DNA of 64,000 nt from positions 1 to 64,000 of the forward strand of contig NZ_QLMG01000011.1 in the NCBI RefSeq assembly GCF_003259905.1. The letters are read 5' to 3'. This document shows, one piece after another, positions 57,225 through 64,000 of this stretch. Within the stretch, counting starts at the first letter, position 1; the number at the start of each line of letters is the position of its first letter. The notes beneath the pieces are model-generated. The model was not told the origin of the DNA and ran no database searches. It saw nothing but the letters and a program-made list of their open reading frames with translations. Both the position numbers and the translations under genes were made by a program. The DNA is from Salipiger aestuarii. Lineage in GTDB: Bacteria > Pseudomonadota > Alphaproteobacteria > Rhodobacterales > Rhodobacteraceae.

Positions 57225-57299
57225 TGGTGGGTGATAAGGGATTTGAACCCCTGACATCTTCGATGTGAACGAAGCGCTCTACCACTGAGCTAATCACCC
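57225..57299 (-). tRNA. tRNA-Val (anticodon CAC)
   Basis: On the minus strand the 75 bases fold as a full cloverleaf. The acceptor GGGTGAT pairs with ATCACCC, then A and an encoded CCA. D-stem GCTC/GAGC; anticodon stem CTTCG/CGAAG around the loop TTCACAT, giving CAC at positions 34-36 (reads GUG). T-stem AGGGG/CCCTT with TTCAAAT loop. Flanks on both sides are pseudogenes and IS remnants, so it may have served as an integration site. Confidence 0.95.
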
Positions 57300-57449
57300 G
57301 GTAGCCGGCCTATTAATGGAACCCTTTGGGGGACGCAAGAGGGCAGTCGCCACCTTTATCGATGATGTGAATGTCTCTCCCGACGGCATCGCATCGGGCT
57401 GGTGCGATGAGTCCTTAGCCAAACCATCACAAGGGAAAAGAGCATCCCC

Positions 57450-58074
57450 GATCGGCAAATTCCTGAAAAAGTTTGGATAGATCCTGTGCTGCTTGCCGGT
57501 TTCTGGTTCCTGGACGATCAGCACCAGTCGCATGCGACTGAGCAGCCACCGCACATGGTGCCGCCCGGACTCAGACCCATCCCGCGGCATATGACAGCCC
57601 TCTGCCGCGAGCCGTATCAGGGTGTTTCAGGGAAGTGCGCGCCAATGATTCCCCCGATTGCCAGAGTCTCGGCGCTTTCACCCTGTGGATGGCAGCACAG
57701 GCTGGTGCGCGCCAGCCGCAGCAATCTGCACTGCCGCCGGACACTGAGATCGGGACAATCCTGCGTCACCGCGTTTTGCCCCCGGTGCCGGGAATGAGAC
57801 CGGAGGCTTCCGGCAAGGCACCCCGTCCCACGGCGACATGGCCGATTCTGGCGTGCAGCTTCGCGTCGTTCCTTTCGGAGATCGTCGGCTCGGCGGACGA
57901 GACACCATCGAACGCAGATGCCATGTTCGCAGTCGCCGTCTTCGTCCACCCGCCGATCATGGTCGGGTGGCTGCCGTCCGTCCTGGACAGTCCAGCGGTC
58001 GTCAGATCCTCGCGCCTGGCTTCAAGGGCCGTTTTCGTCCTGAACTCCGCCGAATATCGCTGTCGTTTCGTCAT
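57450..58074 (-). pseudogene. IS3-family orfA and truncated orfB remnant
   Basis: OrfA begins at 58074 (MTKRQRYSAEFRTKTALEAR), continues NMASAFDGVSSAEPTISE and ends at 57766; several substitutions break the usual HTH. OrfB follows at once (DLSVRRQCRLLRLARTSL, about 57757), then shifts frame and continues SGRHHVRWLLSRMRLVLIVQEPE to HRIYPNFFRNLPI at about 57450, where homology stops short of the DDE catalytic core. It is a different IS3 subgroup from the remnant at 341-666. The element is dead. Confidence 0.8.
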
Positions 58075-58135
58075 CTCCGGCCTGTTCTTTCCCAGACGCC
58101 GAAGCTTGGCGATTGCTCCGAAATGCTGCGATCTG

Positions 58136-58232
58136 CGCTTCGTGGACGAGTTCACGCGCAAGGTCCTGGCCTGGCACATCTTGAACACGCCGGAAGCTGA
58201 TTTCTGCGTCGCCGCGCTGGCCGAAGCGGGCG
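58136..58232 (+). pseudogene. IS3 OrfB core fragment, opposite strand
   Basis: The plus frame reads RFVDEFTRKVLAWHILNTPE and then ADFCVAALAEAG, which is the middle of an IS3 OrfB integrase domain (the block normally following the first catalytic aspartate region). It lies just upstream of, and in opposite orientation to, the orfA remnant at 57766-58074. It could be a separate IS copy or the missing part of that element turned around by an inversion. Confidence 0.65.
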
Positions 58233-58722
58233 TTTCACCCATCGCGCGGGCGGTTTCGCCGGATGAAGCGGCCTGATTCTCGCCGCGACGCGCGCGATCG
58301 AACCGGATGCGATTTCGACCGCGCGACTGGATGTCACGGGCAGTCTCGACGACCGCAAGGAGGTGGTCCTTGCGCCAGATGGCGATGGATCGCGGCGCCC
58401 CTTCAACGGTGGTGTTGTCCGGTTTCAGGATACCGGTGGTCGAGGTCGGGGCGGAGGATATCTAGATCCCCTCGTATCGCGGATTTCAATGCCGGTTCGG
58501 CGGGGCAAACGCCCCCCTGCGAAGAGAGACAGGAACTGACAGAGGCTATCGCAAAAAAATCTGTCCGTGTCGTGGATGGTCCCGATCCGGGATATCCCGG
58601 GGCGGCCCGACTAGGACAGGTCTCTGGCCGGGGTGTCGGTCGTTTTGGCCCGTTTTGTTTTGTCGCGCTACACAAAGCCCGCGCTTTCGGCTAACCCCGC
58701 CCAAGGGGAAAAGGACACGAAC
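58233..58722. other. Degraded stretch, no gene seen
   Basis: Open frames on both strands here have no recognisable domain and no good ribosome site. The region ends with the AAGGGGAAAAGG ribosome site of the HAD gene at about 58702-58713. A promoter for the smo cluster may lie here but no convincing -35/-10 pair was found. Confidence 0.4.
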
Positions 58723-59418
58723 ATGCGCGACATCCGACTGGTCATCCTTGATTTCGACGGCGTCGTTGTCGACAGCGAAGTCATCAGCGCGCGCATGCTG
58801 GTGGCCGAACTGGCGCTGTATGGCGTGATTATCGACCTGCCCTACGTGGCCCGGCACTTCCTGGGGCGCAGTTACCCGGTGGTGCTGCGACAGATCCGAT
58901 CGGAATTCGGGGTGTCCTTGCCCGAGGGATTCGAGGCGGATTATCGCGCCCGGCTGATCGACGCCTTCCGGCGCGATCTGCGGCTGATGCCGGGGCTGCG
59001 GACACTGCTGGCGCGGCTGGCGACACCTTATGCGCTGGCGACAAGCTCCAGCCCGGCCCGCGTGGCACAGTCGATGCAGATCGTCGGAATCTCGGATCTG
59101 TTCAAGGGGCGCATCACCACCGCCGCCGAGGTTACGCACGGCAAACCCGCCCCCGATCTGCCGCTGCGCGCCGCGCAAAAGGCTGGCATCGCGCCAGAGC
59201 ATTGTCTGGTGATCGAGGATTCGCTGGCGGGCGTGCAAGCCGCGCTGGCCGCCGGCATGCAGGTCTGGCGATTCACCGGGGGCAGCCATTTCGCCGGCAT
59301 CGCACCGCCAGGCGACGACCACACGCATGCGCATCGCGTGTTCGCAGACTTCGCCCAGATCGCCGGTTTCGCGCCCGACCTGCTGACCCCCGGCGACCAG
59401 GAGATCAGACATGAGTGA
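58723..59418 (+). CDS. HAD-superfamily phosphatase
   Basis: A 231-residue haloacid dehalogenase-type hydrolase of the beta-phosphoglucomutase/sugar-phosphatase group. The nucleophile aspartate is in VILDFDGVVVDSE, with TSSSP as motif II, KPAPDL with the motif III lysine, and VIEDSLAGVQAALAAGM as motif IV. It probably dephosphorylates a sugar or polyol phosphate. Ribosome site AAGGGGAAAAGG precedes the ATG. It overlaps the SorC regulator by 8 bp and heads the polyol uptake cluster, a position often held by HAD genes in Rhodobacterales smo operons. Confidence 0.87.
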   Translation: MRDIRLVILDFDGVVVDSEVISARMLVAELALYGVIIDLPYVARHFLGRSYPVVLRQIRSEFGVSLPEGFEADYRARLIDAFRRDLRLMPGLRTLLARLATPYALATSSSPARVAQSMQIVGISDLFKGRITTAAEVTHGKPAPDLPLRAAQKAGIAPEHCLVIEDSLAGVQAALAAGMQVWRFTGGSHFAGIAPPGDDHTHAHRVFADFAQIAGFAPDLLTPGDQEIRHE

Positions 59419-60358
59419 CGACGACATCCCCCAGCGCGACATCGCCGCCCGGGCGGGCTGGCTGTATTATGTGGGCGGCATGCGCCAGGACCAGATCGCC
59501 GAAGAGCTGGGCATTTCGCGCCAGCGTGCGCAGCGCCTGGTCGCCCGCGCCATGTCCGAAGGGCTGGTGCGCGTGCGCATCGACCATCCCATCGCCGCCT
59601 GCCTTGAACTGGAACGCGACCTGCGGCGCAAATTCGGCCTGGCGCGGGCGCGGGTCGCGCCCAAGCTTGGCCCAGAACAAGAGCCGATGCGCGCCATCGC
59701 CCCCTGTGCCGCCACCGAGGTCGAACGGATCTTTCGCCAGGAAACGCCGCAGCTGGTTGCGCTTGGCACCGGGCGGATGTTGCGCGCGGTGGTCGAGCAG
59801 ATGCAACCCGTGGCGTCGCCGCAGCACCGCATGGTATCGTTGATCGGCAATGTGTCGCCCGACGGGTCGGCCTCGTTCTACGAGGTCATCATGCGCTTTG
59901 CCGACAAGACCGGCGCGCAGCATTTCCCGATGTCGGTGCCCGTCATGGCGCGCGACAGGACCGAGCTTGCGATCTATCGCGCCCTGCCCCATGTCGGCAA
60001 TTTGCTGACCCTTGCGCGCGACGCGGACGTGACCATCGTCGGCATCGGCCAGATGGCGGATGACGCGCCGCTGCATGTGGACGGGTTCCTGACCATCGAC
60101 GAGCTGCGCTCGGTTCAGGCCGCAGGGGCCGCGGGCGAGATCTGCGGCCATATTTTCGACGCGAATGGACGATTTCTGGACCACCCTGTCAACGCCCTGC
60201 TTGTCGGCGCGCAGGTCCCGGCGAACGCCAATCCGGTGCTGTGCATCGGTGGCGGTGTCAGCAAGATCAAGGCGTTGCGCGCCGCTCTCCGGGGCAAACT
60301 GATCGGCGGGCTGATAACCGACGAATCGACCGCTGCGGAATTGCTCGGCAGTTCCTGA
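59411..60358 (+). CDS. SorC/DeoR-family transcriptional regulator
   Basis: A 315-residue regulator. The N-terminal helix-turn-helix is WLYYVGGMRQDQIAEELGIS with RQRAQRLVARA (about residues 17-47), and the C-terminal SorC effector domain (about 60-315) resembles sugar-phosphate isomerases, with LGTGRMLRAVV and IGNVSPDGSASF as phosphate-sugar-binding parts. It likely senses a polyol or its phosphate and controls the smo genes downstream. It overlaps the HAD gene by 8 bp. A near-perfect palindrome in front of smoE (60423-60436) is a good candidate operator. Confidence 0.9.
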   Translation: MSDDDIPQRDIAARAGWLYYVGGMRQDQIAEELGISRQRAQRLVARAMSEGLVRVRIDHPIAACLELERDLRRKFGLARARVAPKLGPEQEPMRAIAPCAATEVERIFRQETPQLVALGTGRMLRAVVEQMQPVASPQHRMVSLIGNVSPDGSASFYEVIMRFADKTGAQHFPMSVPVMARDRTELAIYRALPHVGNLLTLARDADVTIVGIGQMADDAPLHVDGFLTIDELRSVQAAGAAGEICGHIFDANGRFLDHPVNALLVGAQVPANANPVLCIGGGVSKIKALRAALRGKLIGGLITDESTAAELLGSS

Positions 60359-60422
60359 ACGGTTTGCCAACAAAACACGCTTGACACGACTCAGCTACAT
60401 GTGTGAGCTTTTCTTCACTTCA

Positions 60423-60436
60423 TGGGCAATTGCTCA
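60423..60436. promoter_or_regulatory. Candidate SorC-type operator before smoE
   Basis: TGGGCAATTGCTCA is a 14-base palindrome with one mismatched pair, centred on GCAATTGC. It lies 48 bp before the smoE ATG. A TTGACA at 60381-60386 might be the -35 box, but no good -10 follows at the right distance. Confidence 0.5.
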
Positions 60437-60484
60437 GCTTCGGCCGAGCCTGCCGGTGATTTGGAGTTTTGGGAGGACTACCTT

Positions 60485-61804
60485 ATGTCTACTTCGATCC
60501 GCGCCCTCATGGGCGCGTGTGCCGTCGGTGCGCTTGCCACGGCCGCCGTGGCCGAGACCACCATCACCGTGGCTACCGTGAACAACGGCGACATGATCCG
60601 CATGCAAGGCATGATGGACGGCTTCAACGCGCTGCACCCCGACATCAAGGTCGAATGGGTGACGCTGGAAGAAAACGTGCTGCGTCAGCGCGTGACCCAG
60701 GACGTCGCCACCAACGGCGGTCAGTTCGATGTCATGACCATCGGCAACTACGAAGTCCCGATCTGGGGCGAGCGTGGCTGGCTGGTGCCGCTGACCGACC
60801 TGCCGGACGATTACGATGTGGATGACCTGATCCCGTCGATCCGCTCGGCGCTTTCGGTCGATGATACGCTCTATGCCCTGCCATTCTATGGCGAATCCGC
60901 GTTTGTCATGTACCGCACCGATCTGGCCGAAGCCGCCGGCATCGACATTCCCGATCAGCCGACCTGGACGCAGATCAAGGACGCCGCCGAAAAGATGACC
61001 GACAAGGACGCGGGCGTCTACGGCATCTGCCTGCGCGGCAAGCCCGGCTGGGGCGAGAACATGGCGTTCATTTCGGCCATGGCCAACAGCTACGGCGCGC
61101 GCTGGTTCGACATGGACTGGCAGCCCCAGTTCGACAGCCCCGAATGGCAAGCCGCCTTCACCGACTATCTGGAGCTGATGACCAACTACGGCCCGCCGGG
61201 CGCGTCCTCCAACGGCTTCAACGAAAACCTGTCGTTGTTCCAGCAGGGCAAGTGCGGCATGTGGATCGACGCGACGGTCGCGGCGGGCTTTGTCACCGAT
61301 CCCGAGGAATCGATGGTCGCCGACAAGGTGGGCTACGCGGTGTTCCCCAACAAGGAAGGCGTGGACAACCACGGCAACTGGCTGTGGTCCTGGAACCTTG
61401 GCATTCCGCAATCGACCGACGCCCCCGAGGCCGCCAAGGCCTTTGTGACCTGGGCCACGTCCAAGGAATACACCCAGACGGTGGCAGAGGCGCAGGGTTG
61501 GCGCGCCGCACCTCCGGGCACGCGCACGTCGCTCTACGAGAACGAAACCTATGTCTCCGAGGCGCCTTTTGCCAAGCTGACCAAGGAAACCATGGACGCG
61601 GCCACCCCCGAGAAGCCCTCGGTTCAGGATGTGCCCTATGTTGGTGCCCAGTTCGTTTCGATCCCCGAATTCCAGGGCATCGGTACGGCCGTGGGTCAGC
61701 AGTTCTCGGCCGCGCTTGCCGGACAGATGGATGCGGATGCCGCGCTGAAAAACGCACAACAACTCACCCAGCGTGAGATGATGAAGGCCGGCTACATCAA
61801 GTAA
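60485..61804 (+). CDS. smoE: Polyol ABC transporter substrate-binding protein SmoE
   Basis: A 439-residue periplasmic binding protein of the SBP_bac_1 family, closest in pattern to sorbitol/mannitol binding proteins. The signal peptide is MSTSIRALMGACAVGALATAAVA (about 23 residues). GFNALHPDIKVEWVTLEENVLRQRV is the usual first lobe motif, and GNWLWSWNLGIPQSTDAPEAA the C-terminal one. A GGGAGG ribosome site lies 8 bases ahead. The order regulator-E-F-G-K is that of the smo operon of Rhodobacter, so uptake of sorbitol or mannitol is likely. Confidence 0.9.
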   Translation: MSTSIRALMGACAVGALATAAVAETTITVATVNNGDMIRMQGMMDGFNALHPDIKVEWVTLEENVLRQRVTQDVATNGGQFDVMTIGNYEVPIWGERGWLVPLTDLPDDYDVDDLIPSIRSALSVDDTLYALPFYGESAFVMYRTDLAEAAGIDIPDQPTWTQIKDAAEKMTDKDAGVYGICLRGKPGWGENMAFISAMANSYGARWFDMDWQPQFDSPEWQAAFTDYLELMTNYGPPGASSNGFNENLSLFQQGKCGMWIDATVAAGFVTDPEESMVADKVGYAVFPNKEGVDNHGNWLWSWNLGIPQSTDAPEAAKAFVTWATSKEYTQTVAEAQGWRAAPPGTRTSLYENETYVSEAPFAKLTKETMDAATPEKPSVQDVPYVGAQFVSIPEFQGIGTAVGQQFSAALAGQMDADAALKNAQQLTQREMMKAGYIK

Positions 61805-61819
61805 CCGCCGTTGCGACGG

Positions 61820-61850
61820 GGCGCGGGCCGGATCGGGCCCGCGCCGTTTT
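61820..61850 (+). terminator. Hairpin between smoE and smoF
   Basis: A 10-bp stem (GGCGCGGGCC with GGCCCGCGCC) followed by GTTTT. As in the peptide transporter at 20902, it lies after the binding-protein gene and probably lowers permease expression relative to the binding protein. Confidence 0.75.
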
Positions 61851-61947
61851 CGACCTATGAAACCGGGGCTGATGCAGGGTCACGCGCGAATCGACGCCGC
61901 AGCAACTTTGCCCGACCCCGCGCAACCCGCAGCCCGAGGGACCGCCC

Positions 61948-62820
61948 ATGGCCACCCAGCATTCCCGCGCCGCAGCGAGGCTGATGATCTCCCCCGCCGT
62001 GCTCTTGTTGCTCGGCTGGATGCTCATCCCGCTTTGCATGACGCTGTATTTCTCCTTCCTGCGCTACAATCTGCTGATGCCGGGGATGGAAGAATTCGCC
62101 GGCTGGACGAACTACCGCTTCTTCCTGACCGACCCGGCCTTCATGGATGCGCTGGTCAACACGCTGCTTCTGGTGGGCGGCGTGCTGGTGATAACCACCG
62201 TCGGGGGCACGCTGCTGGCGCTGCTGCTGGACCAGCCGTTCTGGGGACAGGGGATCGTGCGCATCCTGGTGATCGCGCCCTTCTTCGTCATGCCGACGGT
62301 GTCGGCGCTGGTGTGGAAAAACATGTTCATGAACCCGGTGAACGGGCTGTTCGGGCACCTGTTTCACTGGCTGGGGCTGCAACCTTACGATTTTCTCAGC
62401 CAGGCGCCGCTGATGTCGATCATCGGCATCGTCAGCTGGCAATGGCTGCCGTTCGCCACGCTGATCCTGCTGACCGCGTTCCAGTCGCTGGATCAGGAAC
62501 AGCTTGAGGCCGCCGAAATGGACGGCGCCCCGGCCCTGTCGCGATTCTGGTACATCATGCTGCCGCACCTGGCGCGCGCGATCACCGTGGTGATCCTGAT
62601 CCAGACGATTTTCCTGCTGTCGATCTTTGCCGAAATCCTGGTGACCACCAACGGCGGGCCGGGCACCGCATCGACCAACCTGACCTACCTGATCTACATG
62701 CAATCGCTGCTGCAATTCGACGTGGGCGGCGGGTCCGCGGGCGGCGTCATCGCCATTATCCTTGCCAATATCGTCGCGATCTTCCTGATGCGGATGATCG
62801 GCAAGAACCTGGACGCATGA
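61948..62820 (+). CDS. smoF: Polyol ABC transporter permease SmoF
   Basis: A 290-residue MalF-like permease with six hydrophobic helices. It begins with a basic cytoplasmic end (HSRAAARLMISPAVLLLLGWM), and the ATPase-contact EAA loop is EQLEAAEMDGAPALSRFWYIMLP (about residues 190-212). FLLSIFAEILVTTNGGPGTAS is typical of the MalF subgroup. GAGGGA precedes the ATG. It should pair with SmoG in the membrane. The stop overlaps the start of a possible 38-codon ORF as ATGA. Confidence 0.92.
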   Translation: MATQHSRAAARLMISPAVLLLLGWMLIPLCMTLYFSFLRYNLLMPGMEEFAGWTNYRFFLTDPAFMDALVNTLLLVGGVLVITTVGGTLLALLLDQPFWGQGIVRILVIAPFFVMPTVSALVWKNMFMNPVNGLFGHLFHWLGLQPYDFLSQAPLMSIIGIVSWQWLPFATLILLTAFQSLDQEQLEAAEMDGAPALSRFWYIMLPHLARAITVVILIQTIFLLSIFAEILVTTNGGPGTASTNLTYLIYMQSLLQFDVGGGSAGGVIAIILANIVAIFLMRMIGKNLDA

Positions 62821-62933
62821 TCATGAAAACCCGGTTCACACACTTGGGCACCGAAGCCGCCAGCGCGGGTCCGGTCGGGGCACGGCCCCCCGCCCCACGC
62901 ATCGCGACCGACACGACACAGGGGGAACGCTGA
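62817..62933 (+). CDS. Possible 38-codon ORF bridging smoF and smoG
   Basis: MIMKTRFTHLGTEAASAGPV and 18 further residues ending TTQGER. Its ATG overlaps the smoF stop (ATGA) and its stop TGA lies one base before the smoG ATG, so it fills the gap exactly. The product would be small, proline- and alanine-rich, without a membrane segment. It may be a real micro-protein, or its translation may only serve to couple smoF to smoG. Chance cannot be excluded at this GC content. Confidence 0.35.
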   Translation: MIMKTRFTHLGTEAASAGPVGARPPAPRIATDTTQGER

Positions 62934-62934
62934 G

Positions 62935-63765
62935 ATGGCACGCGCCGTGACCAACCGCCGCAAGGCGATCATAACCGTGGCCGCCTGGGCGGTGGGGATC
63001 GCGATCTTCTTTCCGATCCTGTGGATCGTCATCCTGTCGTTCAAGACCGAAGGCGACGCGATCAGAAGCCCGCTCGAAGTGCTGACTTCGACCTGGTCGC
63101 TCATCAGCTACGAAACCGTGCTTGAGCGGTCGAACTACTTCCGGCATTTCTGGAACTCGGTCATCCTGTCGCTGGGTTCGACGGTGATCGGGCTGATCAT
63201 CGCCGTGCCCGCCGCCTGGGCCATGGCCTTTGTGCCCGGCAAGCACACCAAGGACGTGCTGATGTGGATGCTGTCCACCAAGATGCTGCCCCCCGTGGGG
63301 GTGCTGGTGCCGATGTACCTGATCTTTCGCGACCTTGGGCTGCTGGACAGCCGCGTCGGGCTGGTGTTCGTGCTGACGATGATCAACCTGCCGATCATCA
63401 TCTGGATGCTGTACACATATTTTCGCGAAATTCCGGGCGAGATCCTGGAAGCGGCGCGGATGGACGGCGCCTCGCTGCGGGATGAAATCATCTATGTGCT
63501 GACCCCGATGGCGGTGCCCGGCATCGCCTCGACGCTGCTGCTGAACATCATCCTTGCCTGGAACGAGGCGTTCTGGACGCTCAACCTCACGGCCGCCAAG
63601 GCCGCGCCGCTGACCGCGTTCATCGCCAGCTATTCGTCCCCCGAGGGGCTGTTTTACGCCAAGCTTTCGGCGGCCTCGACCATGGCCATCGCGCCGATCC
63701 TCATCATGGGCTGGTTCAGCCAGAAACAACTCGTCCGCGGCCTGACCTTCGGCGCGGTAAAGTAA
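62935..63765 (+). CDS. smoG: Polyol ABC transporter permease SmoG
   Basis: A 276-residue MalG-like permease with six helices. It starts MARAVTNRRKAIITVAAWAVGIAIFFPILWIV; the ATPase-contact loop is GEILEAARMDGASLRDEIIYVLTPMA (about residues 167-192). KMLPPVGVLVPMYLIF is typical of the polyol subgroup. The ribosome site GGGGGAA lies before the ATG at 62935, inside the end of the small ORF. It forms the channel with SmoF and is followed 12 bp later by the ATPase gene. Confidence 0.92.
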   Translation: MARAVTNRRKAIITVAAWAVGIAIFFPILWIVILSFKTEGDAIRSPLEVLTSTWSLISYETVLERSNYFRHFWNSVILSLGSTVIGLIIAVPAAWAMAFVPGKHTKDVLMWMLSTKMLPPVGVLVPMYLIFRDLGLLDSRVGLVFVLTMINLPIIIWMLYTYFREIPGEILEAARMDGASLRDEIIYVLTPMAVPGIASTLLLNIILAWNEAFWTLNLTAAKAAPLTAFIASYSSPEGLFYAKLSAASTMAIAPILIMGWFSQKQLVRGLTFGAVK

Positions 63766-63777
63766 AGGATTACGAGC

Positions 63778-64000
63778 ATGGGACGCATCACGCTTGAAAA
63801 GGTGACGAAAAGCTTCGGTGAAGTGAACGTCATTCCGCCCCTCGACCTTGAAATCGACGATGGCGAGTTCGTGGTCTTCGTCGGGCCTTCGGGTTGCGGC
63901 AAGTCCACGCTGCTGCGGCTGATCGCCGGGCTGGAGGATGTCACCTCGGGCGACATCGCCATCGACGGCACCAACGCCACAGAACTGGCCCCCGCACAGC
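63778..64000 (+). CDS. smoK: Polyol ABC transporter ATPase SmoK (cut by window end)
   Basis: The first 74 codons of a MalK-like ATPase. It starts [31 protein letters not shown], and Walker A is [14 protein letters not shown] (about residues 34-47). The Q-loop, signature and Walker B lie beyond the window. It energises SmoF/SmoG. Genes for polyol dehydrogenases (smoS, mtlK) are expected next in this type of operon but cannot be seen. Confidence 0.92.
   Translation, partial: MGRITLEKVTKSFGEVNVIPPLDLEIDDGEFVVFVGPSGCGKSTLLRLIAGLEDVTSGDIAIDGTNATELAPAQ

Overview
The window is about 64 kb of high-GC DNA from an alphaproteobacterium, most likely a marine Rhodobacterales (Roseobacter group) species. 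Supporting signs are a LexA box of the alphaproteobacterial type (GTTC-N7-GTTC) before recA, an RNase E with a long acidic insert in its S1 domain, a CckA hybrid kinase, cobaltochelatase CobS, cytochrome c', a polyol (smo) ABC operon behind a SorC regulator, and an uninterrupted prfB. Most of it is ordinary chromosome. The two unusual areas are the first 1.5 kb and 55.2-58.7 kb.

Layout. 1-1559: IS5 and IS3 transposase remnants and decayed sequence. 1560-6175: aminotransferase, PpiD-like foldase, trpE. 6274-7565: carboxylesterase overlapping a 3-methyladenine DNA glycosylase. 7693-9850: MFS transporter and a WcbI-like protein. 9911-14354 (minus): mltG, fabF, a glycosyltransferase-like gene, cytochrome b and cytochrome c'. 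14483-23076: two M20 peptidases and a fused double-ATPase gene (minus), divergent from a peptide-type binding protein and two permeases (plus); together these look like a peptide or acyl-amino-acid import and hydrolysis cluster. 23143-24392: anti-sigma and ECF sigma pair, divergent from cobS. 25577-25701: five 27-bp tandem repeats. 25793-30700 (minus): EF-hand protein, class I aldolase, P450 overlapping a membrane-anchored hydrolase, ccdA. 30936-33836: RNase E with a 0.5 kb leader. 34366-39325: OsmC protein, 3-hydroxyisobutyrate dehydrogenase-like enzyme, penicillin acylase and a coupled phosphotransferase. 39365-47458: recA with SOS box, a sulfotransferase, cckA, an RsmB-like methyltransferase, guaB and a ureohydrolase. 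47592-55183: CaiB-type CoA transferase, then prfB, PBP1A, the amiC amidase and an aminotransferase on the minus strand.

55.2-58.7 kb is a degraded island around tRNA-Val(CAC). It holds a right-handed beta-helix gene broken by at least three frameshifts, and scrambled IS3 fragments on both strands. From 58723 to the end runs an intact polyol uptake operon: HAD phosphatase, SorC regulator, smoE, smoF, a possible 38-codon ORF, smoG and smoK (cut by the window edge).

No clearly novel defence, CRISPR or biosynthetic system is visible. The most notable observations are a family of palindromes around TTTTTCGTACGAAAAA, a REP-like repeat family, the 27-bp tandem repeat next to cobS, the decayed tRNA-Val island, and the small ORF that exactly bridges smoF and smoG. 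All functional names rest on motif recognition by eye; no database search was run.
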